Both the position numbers and the translations under genes were made by a program. This document shows positions 7,910-16,000 of a DNA stretch of 64,000 nucleotides, piece by piece. Origin of the DNA: DASXUG01 sp036504995 (lineage in GTDB: Bacteria; Pseudomonadota; Gammaproteobacteria; Burkholderiales; Methylophilaceae); contig DASXUG010000006.1 in the NCBI GenBank assembly GCA_036504995.1, forward strand, positions 62,001-126,000, given 5' to 3'. The stretch's first letter is position 1. Every line of letters begins with the position of its first letter. Under the pieces are notes generated by a model, which did no database searches, had not been told where the DNA came from, and was given only the letters and a program-made list of their open reading frames with translations.

Positions 7910-8300
7910 ATCTCCCCATTTCTTGAGTTACTAGTTAAGTATTTATTTTTTCAACGTTGATTTTATACCTAAGGAATACTACTACATTTTAACTTAACTA
8001 ATTATGTACAGTTATTGAAAGAACTCCAAGTTTTAAAAAGCTATACTGGACTTCACCCCGTTTCAATAGACATATCATAATATCGAAACAGGAGCGGAGA
8101 GTTAATTATGAAAGGCATCAGATATACTGCCGAATTTAAGGCTGAGGCTAACTAATAATTTCATTTATATCCAAGTTACCATGTGGACTAAAACCGCTAA
8201 ATATCAGCGACCTGCTGCAAAGAAAGTTATCAGTGGGTTCAAATAGTAATTGCTGGTCAATTTTAATGAGAACACTCAAATAGTTTTAAGAGGGATAGTA
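7910..8300. other. Gap with IS remnant between defence operon and membrane protein
   Basis: Apart from the IS3-like remnant, this stretch holds the 5' region of the minus-strand SIR2 operon (7910 to about 8040, AT-rich) and the 5' region of the plus-strand gene at 8301. A 21-codon frame at 8181 begins MWTK but has no other support as a gene. No tRNA, attachment site or clear promoter pair was seen. Confidence 0.4.
8047..8155 (+). mobile_element. Remnant of an IS3-family insertion sequence (left end)
   Basis: TGGACTTCACCCCG (8047-8060) resembles IS3-family terminal sequence. It is followed by AACAGGAGCGGAG and an ATG at 8108 opening MKGIRYTAEFKAEA, which matches the start of IS3-type OrfA transposases. 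The frame stops after 15 codons (8153-8155) and no further transposase sequence follows, so only the left end survives. The match is by eye. Together with the intact transposase at 19110 it indicates that the region has been open to insertion. Confidence 0.55.
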
Positions 8301-9173
8301 ATGACTGGCATAGATAATAAAAAAATGACCATTTTGGAGCGTATTAGAAAAGACCCATTACTACTTAGCGCCTTGCCGGTCATTGGTTCATTTATTGCGT
8401 TTGCATTCGATATGGGAATACTCGATTACTTTGACATACCCACCGAGTACGCAGAAATCAATTTTTACTCAATCTATTCTGGAACTGTTGTTTCTATAAT
8501 AGTTTTTTGCGGATTTTGGATGTTATTTGCCTTAGGGGCTGTCTTCTCTTCCAATAAAAATATTTACTATAGAGCAGCTAGTTCAGCAGCACCCCTCAGC
8601 ATATTGGCTATTAGCTTGTATCTCATGTTTCTAGCAGATCTGCCAATATGGTATGCATTTGCTTGTTATTTATTCTTCATAGCGTATATCTATCTACAAG
8701 CGTTACTAGCAAAGGATAAGAGCTCAACATTTAGTGAAAAGCTAGAAAACATTATAGAGCAGAGTGAGCAACCCTCTATATCCCCAAGAGCTAAACTAAA
8801 AACCGCAGATCGCTTTCTCCTTATTGCTGTCGTTCCGTTTATTGTATTTATTGCACTAACAGGAACTATTATGAGAATTGCATATATTGCTGCGGAAGGA
8901 ATGGAGTTGTCCTTCATCAAAGGGGACAACAATACCATCGTATTCAAAAGAAATAATGACCTATATATACTAAAAAGATTTGACCCAGACACCCATATTT
9001 TAGAGCACGAATTCACGCTGAGAAAATTAGATAGCAATCAAATTGTTTTAGTTAAAGCCAAGCTCAATCATCCCTTAGTTACTTCTGAAAAGGCCAAGCT
9101 TAAAGAGGAGCAAAGAGCTACTAGGGAAGCGCAGACAAAAACAATTTCAAATTTTTTTAAAAGTATATTTTGA
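8301..9173 (+). CDS. Integral membrane protein of unknown function
   Basis: Translating from the ATG at 8301, which has AGAGGG 8 bases upstream, gives 290 residues; an in-frame upstream start at 8250 lacks such a site. About five hydrophobic segments are visible: LPVIGSFIAFAF, YSGTVVSIIVFCGFWMLFAL, APLSILAISLYLMFLA, a following YAFACYLFFIAYIYL and, after a polar loop, FLLIAVVPFIVFIALTGTI. The remaining C-terminal domain of about 90 residues is polar and ends in lysine-rich helices. No family recognised. It stands alone downstream of the IS remnant, so it may be an accessory gene. Confidence 0.7.
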   Translation: MTGIDNKKMTILERIRKDPLLLSALPVIGSFIAFAFDMGILDYFDIPTEYAEINFYSIYSGTVVSIIVFCGFWMLFALGAVFSSNKNIYYRAASSAAPLSILAISLYLMFLADLPIWYAFACYLFFIAYIYLQALLAKDKSSTFSEKLENIIEQSEQPSISPRAKLKTADRFLLIAVVPFIVFIALTGTIMRIAYIAAEGMELSFIKGDNNTIVFKRNNDLYILKRFDPDTHILEHEFTLRKLDSNQIVLVKAKLNHPLVTSEKAKLKEEQRATREAQTKTISNFFKSIF

Positions 9174-9402
9174 TTTTCAGTCGACAATTGTTCTCAAATG
9201 CTAATTACTAATGTGAATGCTTAAATTTATTTCCGTTGCCGTGCTGATTAAGCTCTTCTGTTTAACGTCCTAATTTCACACTACTAATGACGTTTGAGCT
9301 GCCATTCCTTCCTGAATAAGATGAAGATTTTTTACCTTAATTAATAATATATAAAACATATAGTTTATTATTCACATTAATAAATTACGTATACAAGCGA
9401 CG

Positions 9403-10551
9403 ATGAATAAACTCAAAGGATTTTCTTTAATTGAATTAGCCATTGTATTAGTCATCGTAGGCCTAATCGCTGGTGCTGGATTGGGTGTCACTAATGGCCA
9501 AATTCAAAGTGCTAGGATTTCAAATACCAAGCAAAAGCAAGAGGCTATCAGACTTGCGTTAATCAACTATATCTCAAGAAATAATCGTTTACCTTGCCCT
9601 GCAATAGCTAGCCTAGCGCCTGGGGTGGCAGGTTATGGAGCAGAAGTTGTTGCCCCTGGTTTATGCACAGGTACTATCGTTAATGGCAATGTTGCCACTG
9701 GGGTCCTACCCTGGGTGAGCTTGGGACTTTCAGATGAGAATGGTACTGATGGGTATTACAACCGCTTCACCTATGAGGTCACCTTAAGTGCTACTGCCAA
9801 TATGACTTCCAAAACCATTTCTGGGTTAAAAGGAGCTATCTCTACTCATACAGGCACACCTGCAGCATTAGGTGCTCCGGCAACTGGCAACCAAAGCAAC
9901 GATTGCGCAGCAGGTCAAGTTTACAATCCATGCTCAGCAGTTGTGGTGATTATTTCACATGGTAGTAATGGATTAGGCGCATATACCAGAGATGGCGCTC
10001 AAATAGCATTACCTACTGGCGCAGACGAAATTGAAAACACAAATAATGACAGTAAGTTTGTGATTAAGGATTACTCGACCAATGCAGCCAACCCCTTTGA
10101 TGACATTATTATGCCTCTGTCTGCGACAGATTTACTTTCATCACTAACAACGAATGGTAGCTTGAATAACTATACATCGGTGATGAGTGGTGATTTTTCC
10201 AGTATAGAAAATGCTATCGTTACGAATGCCATAGCCTATAAAACTGCTCCAACTGGCGCATATCAATACCCAGTACCAACATCCGTTTCAACGCAAAACT
10301 TACCACCAAGCTCAGCAATCGTATATTTACCAGCCTCATTAATGACTGATCCTTGGGGGAAAGCTTATACTTATGCAATCATTAGTGGTGCTCCATTAGC
10401 AATAATGGCCAACTCCCCATACCCGAATCAGCAAGGCGTCTTTTCTATTACCTCAGCAGGGCCAGATGGTGTTGCAAATAACAATGATGATGTAATTGCT
10501 GTATTTAGTGTGGGTGATTTTAAAAACGCTATTACTAAGAATCCTTGGTAG
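9403..10551 (+). CDS. Large type IV pilin-like / type II secretion pseudopilin
   Basis: A 382-residue protein opening with a prepilin signal, MNKLKGFSLIELAIVLVIVG. Cleavage by prepilin peptidase would follow G6, leaving F1 and E5 of the mature chain, then a hydrophobic assembly helix. The body contains prepilin-typical DPWGKAYTYAI (near the C-terminus) and several cysteines (NDCAAGQVYNPC) that could form disulfides. At more than twice normal pilin length it is probably a minor or tip pilin. No assembly ATPase, platform protein or secretin gene is nearby, so it must use machinery encoded elsewhere. The next gene, 30 bp downstream, is a small membrane protein. Confidence 0.8.
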   Translation: MNKLKGFSLIELAIVLVIVGLIAGAGLGVTNGQIQSARISNTKQKQEAIRLALINYISRNNRLPCPAIASLAPGVAGYGAEVVAPGLCTGTIVNGNVATGVLPWVSLGLSDENGTDGYYNRFTYEVTLSATANMTSKTISGLKGAISTHTGTPAALGAPATGNQSNDCAAGQVYNPCSAVVVIISHGSNGLGAYTRDGAQIALPTGADEIENTNNDSKFVIKDYSTNAANPFDDIIMPLSATDLLSSLTTNGSLNNYTSVMSGDFSSIENAIVTNAIAYKTAPTGAYQYPVPTSVSTQNLPPSSAIVYLPASLMTDPWGKAYTYAIISGAPLAIMANSPYPNQQGVFSITSAGPDGVANNNDDVIAVFSVGDFKNAITKNPW

Positions 10552-10581
10552 CTCCATGATGACTAAAATGAAGGAAATAAT

Positions 10582-10791
10582 ATGTTAGCCAAGATTGGTG
10601 CTAGATTTTATCGTTCTATCCCATTAATTCCAGTCTATTGTAGCCTGTTTATTTTTATTGCTGTTTTCTCGCCAATAACTTGGGGTGCGTCTGGTTTCAT
10701 TACGAAAGCGCTTTTGTTAGCGTTAGGGCTTGGGATTGCTTGTGCTTATAGCACAACAATTTTTGTGGATGAGTATTTGAAGAAGGATTAA
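10582..10791 (+). CDS. Small two-helix membrane protein, 69 aa
   Basis: A 69-residue frame with AAGGAA 6 bases before its ATG and two clear hydrophobic stretches (IPVYCSLFIFIAVFSPITW and ALLLALGLGIACAYSTTIF), ending in a charged EYLKKD tail. It follows the pilin gene by 30 bp on the same strand and may be co-transcribed. No family recognised; its tie to the pilin is positional only. Confidence 0.5.
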   Translation: MLAKIGARFYRSIPLIPVYCSLFIFIAVFSPITWGASGFITKALLLALGLGIACAYSTTIFVDEYLKKD

Positions 10792-10843
10792 GTTCTGATA
10801 CTTACGCGCGCTTGTGAGTGAGAAGATTGCTGATTTTTTTATT

Positions 10844-11215
10844 TTAAGAAGATTTTTTCGCTTCCAAATTTTGTCGGATATAATCAGCGGCCTCTTCTTG
10901 AGGTAAATCATCAATAGGTGAGCTTTCTCCAGTCCATTTGACCTTAGCCATGGTCGCAGCATCAGCCACTTTATCTTGCTCTGCTAGCCAATTGATATGA
11001 TCTTTATAGATCTTTTTCATGCGCACGAGATGTACAACTAAACGCACGATTAGGTAAGCAACAATTCCCATCAACACCAAATCTAGCCTCAGCCAGAAAG
11101 TTTTACATTCATAGGTATTTAACGGCAAATTTACACAGGTTTTAGCGTGTGCAAAAGAAGCCTGAGTGTATTGCCAGAAACTGGCAAGTGTATTAGAAGA
11201 CTCCAATTCGATCAT
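10844..11215 (-). CDS. Single-pass membrane protein of unknown function
   Basis: A 123-residue protein with one strong membrane helix (LVLMGIVAYLIVRLVVHLV, about residues 46-64), preceded by a short cysteine-containing segment (TCVNLPLNTYEC). A polar C-terminal region follows with WTGESSPIDDLPQEEAADY. It starts 6 bp after the stop of the preceding small membrane protein gene, so the two are coupled. AAGGG abuts the ATG at 11215, and an in-frame TTG three codons later would have better spacing, so the exact start is uncertain. Last of the run of small genes following the rhs gene; an accessory or immunity role is only inferred. Confidence 0.6.
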   Translation of the reverse strand: MIELESSNTLASFWQYTQASFAHAKTCVNLPLNTYECKTFWLRLDLVLMGIVAYLIVRLVVHLVRMKKIYKDHINWLAEQDKVADAATMAKVKWTGESSPIDDLPQEEAADYIRQNLEAKKSS

Positions 11216-11221
11216 CCCTTA

Positions 11222-11521
11222 TTAACATGCGAATGTCACTAGTGTACTTTTAATTATATTAATTATCAATAAGCCAGCAATTATTACACATAATGCTAGC
11301 AACCATCCGAACACGCCAAAAGTGTTAATTTGAATAACCGCAAAGGTTAGAAACCCAAAAAGGAAGAGTACCGCCCCTTTTGCAACATTATTATTTTTAT
11401 TCGCCCTATATTCTAAATAAGCACCCAAAGCAAAAACAAACCACACCGCGAGGAACGCAGCCCAAGGATAGCTTTTGACAAAAGGTTTTAGGAAGTCAAT
11501 CATTTGCGGATTTAGGTTCAT
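11222..11521 (-). CDS. Three-helix small membrane protein, 99 aa
   Basis: A 99-residue protein with three hydrophobic helices (AAFLAVWFVFALGAYLEY, AVLFLFGFLTFAVIQI and a following GWLLALCVIIAGLLIINII). Its 5' end overlaps, in another frame, a 21-codon ORF with a strong ribosome site. A second in-frame ATG at 11503 overlaps the end of that small ORF, so the true start may be 11503. It is followed after 6 bp by another membrane protein gene. No family recognised. Confidence 0.6.
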   Translation of the reverse strand: MNLNPQMIDFLKPFVKSYPWAAFLAVWFVFALGAYLEYRANKNNNVAKGAVLFLFGFLTFAVIQINTFGVFGWLLALCVIIAGLLIINIIKSTLVTFAC

Positions 11522-11561
11522 CAGGTCGCTCTAATTTATTTAGAGCTTCATTTTTATCCAT
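11496..11561 (-). CDS. 21-codon upstream ORF overlapping the next gene
   Basis: A short frame, starting MDKNEALNKLERPDEPK, is preceded by TTAGGAGCT with 5-6 bases to the ATG, the strongest ribosome site in this stretch. Its stop lies inside the first codons of the downstream 99-residue membrane protein. The overlap is typical of translational coupling, so it may work as a leader that delivers ribosomes to the next gene. It could also be a real 21-residue peptide. Its product is highly charged and would not be a membrane protein. Confidence 0.45.
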   Translation of the reverse strand: MDKNEALNKLERPDEPKSAND

Positions 11562-11707
11562 TAATAGCTCCTAAGTAGGTATAAAAATGGACATCAGTTC
11601 ATGCCGCATCCACTCATTCATCCCCTTTTTCTAATTAGGAAACAATCCAAATGCTCATGCAAAACAAAGCAATTAAACAAGCTATAGCATACGTTCTTAT
11701 CTGGAGG

Positions 11708-12055
11708 CTATTGTATTGATAATTCTGAGAACTCAATCACTCCATAAATACCAACAGATGAGGTTATTCTCGCCAAATTTTTTTGAGATTTCGAACCTGA
11801 GTAAGGCAAAGCTGGTAGCAAGTCCAACTCTGTTTTATACCCATCTGTTGAAATGTCTTTGTTAAGTATTTTGAGTTCATAAATAATATTCTGAATTAAG
11901 AAGTCATTCAGTTGGCATCTTGATACGCCATCGAATTTAATTGTTCTTTTTTTACCATCAAACGCCAAGTGCAGCTCAAGAGTTTGATCAACAATTACTA
12001 TCCCTTCGACAGACCAATCATGAAATGCATTGAAATCACCTAGAATGTCATGCAT
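11708..12055 (-). CDS. Soluble hypothetical protein, possible immunity protein
   Basis: A 115-residue protein started at the ATG at 12055, because GGAG stands 7 bases upstream; a 20-codon longer frame exists without such a site. It is soluble, mostly beta in character (WSVEGIVIVDQTLELHLAFDG, then a following IKFDGVSRC), with QNIIYELKI in the middle and no signal peptide. The pattern resembles small proteins encoded beside polymorphic toxins, but I cannot name a family. It is the third small gene downstream of rhs on the same strand, with gaps of about 90-150 bp on both sides. Confidence 0.6.
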   Translation of the reverse strand: MHDILGDFNAFHDWSVEGIVIVDQTLELHLAFDGKKRTIKFDGVSRCQLNDFLIQNIIYELKILNKDISTDGYKTELDLLPALPYSGSKSQKNLARITSSVGIYGVIEFSELSIQ

Positions 12056-12206
12056 ATTATTTCTCCAACAATATACTGATGCTGTTAGAGGGCGTTTATT
12101 TCGTGAGACAAACATACCATCTAGGCCGCAACCAGTTATGGACTTCCATTACAACCTTATGCGAGATTGTAAATAATTTTGTGCAAACGTCGTTTGAAAG
12201 AAGCTG

Positions 12207-12638
12207 CTATTTTTGTGAAGCGGCTGCGTTTATATCATGACAAAGTGCTTTCAAGCTTTTGGGGCAACTCTGAGCATTCTCTGCAATCTGGTTCAAGCGC
12301 TCTTCTGGAACAGTTTCATCAATATGCTTAATAACAAATTTACCAAAGTCTGGATCACTCTTAATTAACTTACCAAGTTGGGAAATACTCTTCCAGCGCT
12401 CAGTGAGTAAGACGCTAACAGACTCACTAAACCCCTCAGCTATTGAAGCATCATCACAATGCGCATAAAGTTTAAATTGTTTATGAAGTTGAACCCATGT
12501 TTTAGCCGTTGTAGCCGCAGATTCTGCTACTTTTGCGTCTTGTAGAGAGCATATATGGACGTCCGCCAATGCAGCATTAGGAATAGATAGTAAGACAGAT
12601 ATATACGTACTTATTGTCAAAAAACGTTTAATAATCAT
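12207..12638 (-). CDS. Secreted periplasmic protein of unknown function
   Basis: A 143-residue protein with a signal peptide (MIIKRFLTIS, hydrophobic core, cleavage near NAALA|DVHIC). The mature chain is helical and contains four cysteines (HIC, AHC, QSC, ALC) that could form two disulfides in the periplasm. The ribosome site is weak (AAGAG). It is the second gene after rhs. A periplasmic protein beside an exported Rhs protein could be an immunity or chaperone factor, but this is inferred from position alone. Confidence 0.65.
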   Translation of the reverse strand: MIIKRFLTISTYISVLLSIPNAALADVHICSLQDAKVAESAATTAKTWVQLHKQFKLYAHCDDASIAEGFSESVSVLLTERWKSISQLGKLIKSDPDFGKFVIKHIDETVPEERLNQIAENAQSCPKSLKALCHDINAAASQK

Positions 12639-12697
12639 TGCAATACTCTTAATGTTCGGAATGGATCAGTAGTGCTAGGTAAACAAGGCTGAGCACT

Positions 12698-13072
12698 TTA
12701 ACTATTTTCTTCTTTTTTTGTAATTGCAATTAAATAAAAAGTCAAAAGTGTTGTAATTGCTATTAAGATGCTGTAATCAAGGGAAGTAAATTTAAGAAAT
12801 AATACTAAAACAGCACACTCAAATCCCAGTAAAAGATAGCAACCAAAAATCTTCTTGCATAACTTAGTTAATGGTAAGACCAATCCAATAAGATTGGCAC
12901 ATAAAACTAATGCGGAAAGTAACAAAGCATTTTTTAATAATGAATCACTGTGAGACGCTTTAATTGCCTCATAAACTCTAAAGTCTGTAAGGCTGAAGAA
13001 TACAAATAAAGCAAATAGAAAGATGATGGCGTGTATTGATGCTATTAAAAGTCTAATATTATTTGAGCTCAT
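12698..13072 (-). CDS. Four-helix membrane protein directly after rhs, candidate immunity protein
   Basis: A 124-residue protein with four hydrophobic helices (LIASIHAIIFLFALFVFF, LLLSALVLCANLIGLVLPL, IFGCYLLLGFECAVLVLFL and SILIAITTLLTFYLIAI). It starts 12 bp after the rhs stop with AGAGG before the ATG, so the pair is co-transcribed and probably translationally coupled. The Rhs tail also starts with a membrane helix, and toxins acting on membranes often pair with membrane immunity proteins, which makes this the best immunity candidate. No family recognised. Confidence 0.65.
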   Translation of the reverse strand: MSSNNIRLLIASIHAIIFLFALFVFFSLTDFRVYEAIKASHSDSLLKNALLLSALVLCANLIGLVLPLTKLCKKIFGCYLLLGFECAVLVLFLKFTSLDYSILIAITTLLTFYLIAITKKEENS

Positions 13073-13084
13073 TTTTAACCTCTA

Positions 13085-16000
13085 TTATGGTAAATCGTTA
13101 CTACCAGGTGCACCTTTTTCTCTAGGTCCAGCAAATGCATCCAAAGTGCAATAGCTCCTGCAAGAGTAATTTGGACCAGTATTGCCATCTGGATCTGGTT
13201 TCTTACATGCCTCCCCTGGCTCATGATAAGGATTATTCGGGCACTCGGAGCACTGCTTAATACATTTCACAAACTTATTATATTTGTAAATAAAATATAC
13301 AGAGGTGGCAACTATCACGCATGCCCCAGCTATAGCGTTCTGCCCACTTGGGTCAGTAAAGCTCAATGGATTCGAATTCGCATATGTAAACTGATTGCTC
13401 CCGCCCGCTAACCCAATCGGATCAGGCGAGAGATACCTCGCCAGCTTAGGTGAGTAATATCGATGCCAATTGTAGTGCAGCCCAGATTCCTTGTCATAGT
13501 ATTGCCCTGGGAATCTGAGGTTGAGTGTCAATTTATTGCCATCAGCATCTACATCTTCATTGGGAAGTGTATTCCCAAAGGCCTCGGTGTCCCAACGCCA
13601 TAGCACTTTACCTGCGAGGTTACGTAGCTGAAATGGGCTACCTAAGTGATCAAGGTCTACCGTGTAAACCACTCTGCTTAGCTGATGCACAATCACACCA
13701 GTGAGCTTATCTCCATTCCACACATAGGTCATTTGTGGGGTTTGTGCTTGTGCCAAGGTAGCACCACCAGTTTCTGCAATTAAGTGACCTTGTGGGTCAT
13801 AAAAATAGAAGATGGTGCTTGCGCCTTGTGGGGCAGCACTGGTGGTGACTTTACTGAGTCGTAAACCTTGCTCATCATAGACATAACTAGCCAGCAAAGT
13901 GTTATCCGCTTTATGTAGTTCAGCTAACTGATTATAGGCATCCCATACATAACGATAAGTACCGTCATAAGTAATATTGCCTACGGCATCTAACGTTACG
14001 GCTACCCCATTCACAGTCGCGAGTCGATCTGTATTGGCGGTATAGGTTTGAGTAGTCCCTGCCCCATTGGTGGTGCGGTTAGCATTGCCATCGAAGTCAT
14101 GGTTACGTGCACCAGTAGCGCCAGATTCTGTATCTAATCTATCTAAGGCGTCATAGGTGTAGTTAGTTGTACCTGATGGCGTGGTTTTACTAATGGGGTT
14201 ACCATCTGGATCATATTGAATGGTAAGGTCGGTGGCATAAGCAGCTTGTGGAGTGATAAGCCCAGTAAGTAAACTACATGACAGCATGAAGCCAAATAAA
14301 AGGCTCATGAACGAGCGTGCCTGTGCTTTTGATTGACGATACACCATACCCATTAAGCCTAAGCCCATTAGCGCCATCGCCCATGGCGGTAACGGTACAT
14401 CACCACTAGAAGAAGATCCACCAGTGCCACCACCTGTAGTTGTGGTATCTACCCCTGCTACAGTATAGAGTCTACCTGAAGCATCATAGCTTTGCGTCTG
14501 AGTAGATTGCCCCAGTGTTTGCGTACCCACTTGTCCATTGGCGTTATAACTGATGTTTTGGGCAATAGCAGTAAAAAGACTACTAGAGCTGGTTGCACTT
14601 AATAACTGCACCTGACCAGCCGTATCTAGATTCGCACTGATAGTTTCAATGGTAGGAGTTATTAGGCCTGTAGAACGATTTGCATTGTTGTAAGAAAAGC
14701 GACTGGTAAAGCTGGTGCCAGCTTGACTTCTGGTTTCACTGATGCGATTACCACGGGCATCATAGTCAAAGGTCTTAGTAATGCCTGCATAGCTGATTTG
14801 ACATAGGTGACCGATACCATGGGTACAGCCTGTCGCAGTATCCCAAGTATAGGTTTTAGTCGTCGCGGCAAGCGTACCTACCACAGGGGTAGTCACAGTC
14901 TTAAGGCGATTAAGCGCGTCATAGGTATAAGTAGTCGTAATACCACGTGAATCTAATCTAGTCAGCACATTGCCTGCATTGTCATAAGTGGCGGTGGTAT
15001 TGCCAGTATCTGATGAGGTTTCTTGTAAGGTGTTATCTAAAGCATCCAGCGTATAGCTGGTGGCAGCACCATTAGGTACAGTGAGTTGAACGAGGCGGTC
15101 TAATGGGTCGTAGCCTAAGGCCGTAGGTTTAGCGCTGCCATTCACAGGGTCAATGATTTGTGTATTACGGCCTAAGGCATCTACCGTTAAATTGGTGGTA
15201 TTGGTCTTTGGTGTAGTACTAGTCTTGGCTTCACCATTGGCATAATAACCATAGTTGCTGCCTGCTTGCGTAATGAGGCCATTAATCTCGGTTTGTAGGC
15301 GGTTGAGTGCATCATAGCTGCGGTTAATTTCTTTAGCGGTACTGCCATCGGCATTCAGGTATTGCTCTTTGATACGATTGCCTGAGTTATCCAAGGTGTA
15401 ATGCACATGATGGTTAGTGGCATCATAAATATCGGTGAGACGATGTGCATCATCGTAGGTGTAATTGAGGCTTGCACCATCAGCAAAGGTGACGGCTTGT
15501 AGTTGACCAACATTATCGTAAGCGAAGCTAGTGGTCTTGCCATCGACCGTAGCCGTCTTTAACCATTGTCTTGGGTAGTAGGTATAACTACTCACCGTAC
15601 TATTGGCATCGGTCATTTGTTCTAGTTGACCATTCGGATTGTAGCGGTTGTATTGGGTCACATGTCCCAAAGCATCTGTCATGGTTTGTAATTGACCACG
15701 ACAGCCTAGATTGGTGACACTGGGGTAATCGCTGCTGGCGGTGCAGGTTGCGGTATCTGGGTAATAAACGTAAGTCGTGACATCACTGACATCGGTACGT
15801 GGACCATCGATCACTTTCTGCAACACCAGACCTGGCACGGTAGTGGAGTAAGTATAAGTAATGGTGGTAGTACGTGTACGACTACGGGCAGGATCGGTTT
15901 CAGTGAGGCTGGTGAGATTGCCGTGGCTGTCATAGCCATATGTCGTTGTTTTAACTGGAGTGCCTGTGGCGGTGGCACCAGTATAAACATTCTCAGTTAA

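Noticed and set aside
8181..8246. 21-codon frame starting MWTK, like the PQQ precursor peptide PqqA
   Set aside because: PqqA needs a Glu-x-x-x-Tyr core near its end; this frame has VISGF there, no ribosome site, and no pqq genes nearby.
8690..9037. 115-codon minus-strand frame within the membrane protein gene
   Set aside because: Shadow of the plus-strand gene, which has a ribosome site and membrane segments.
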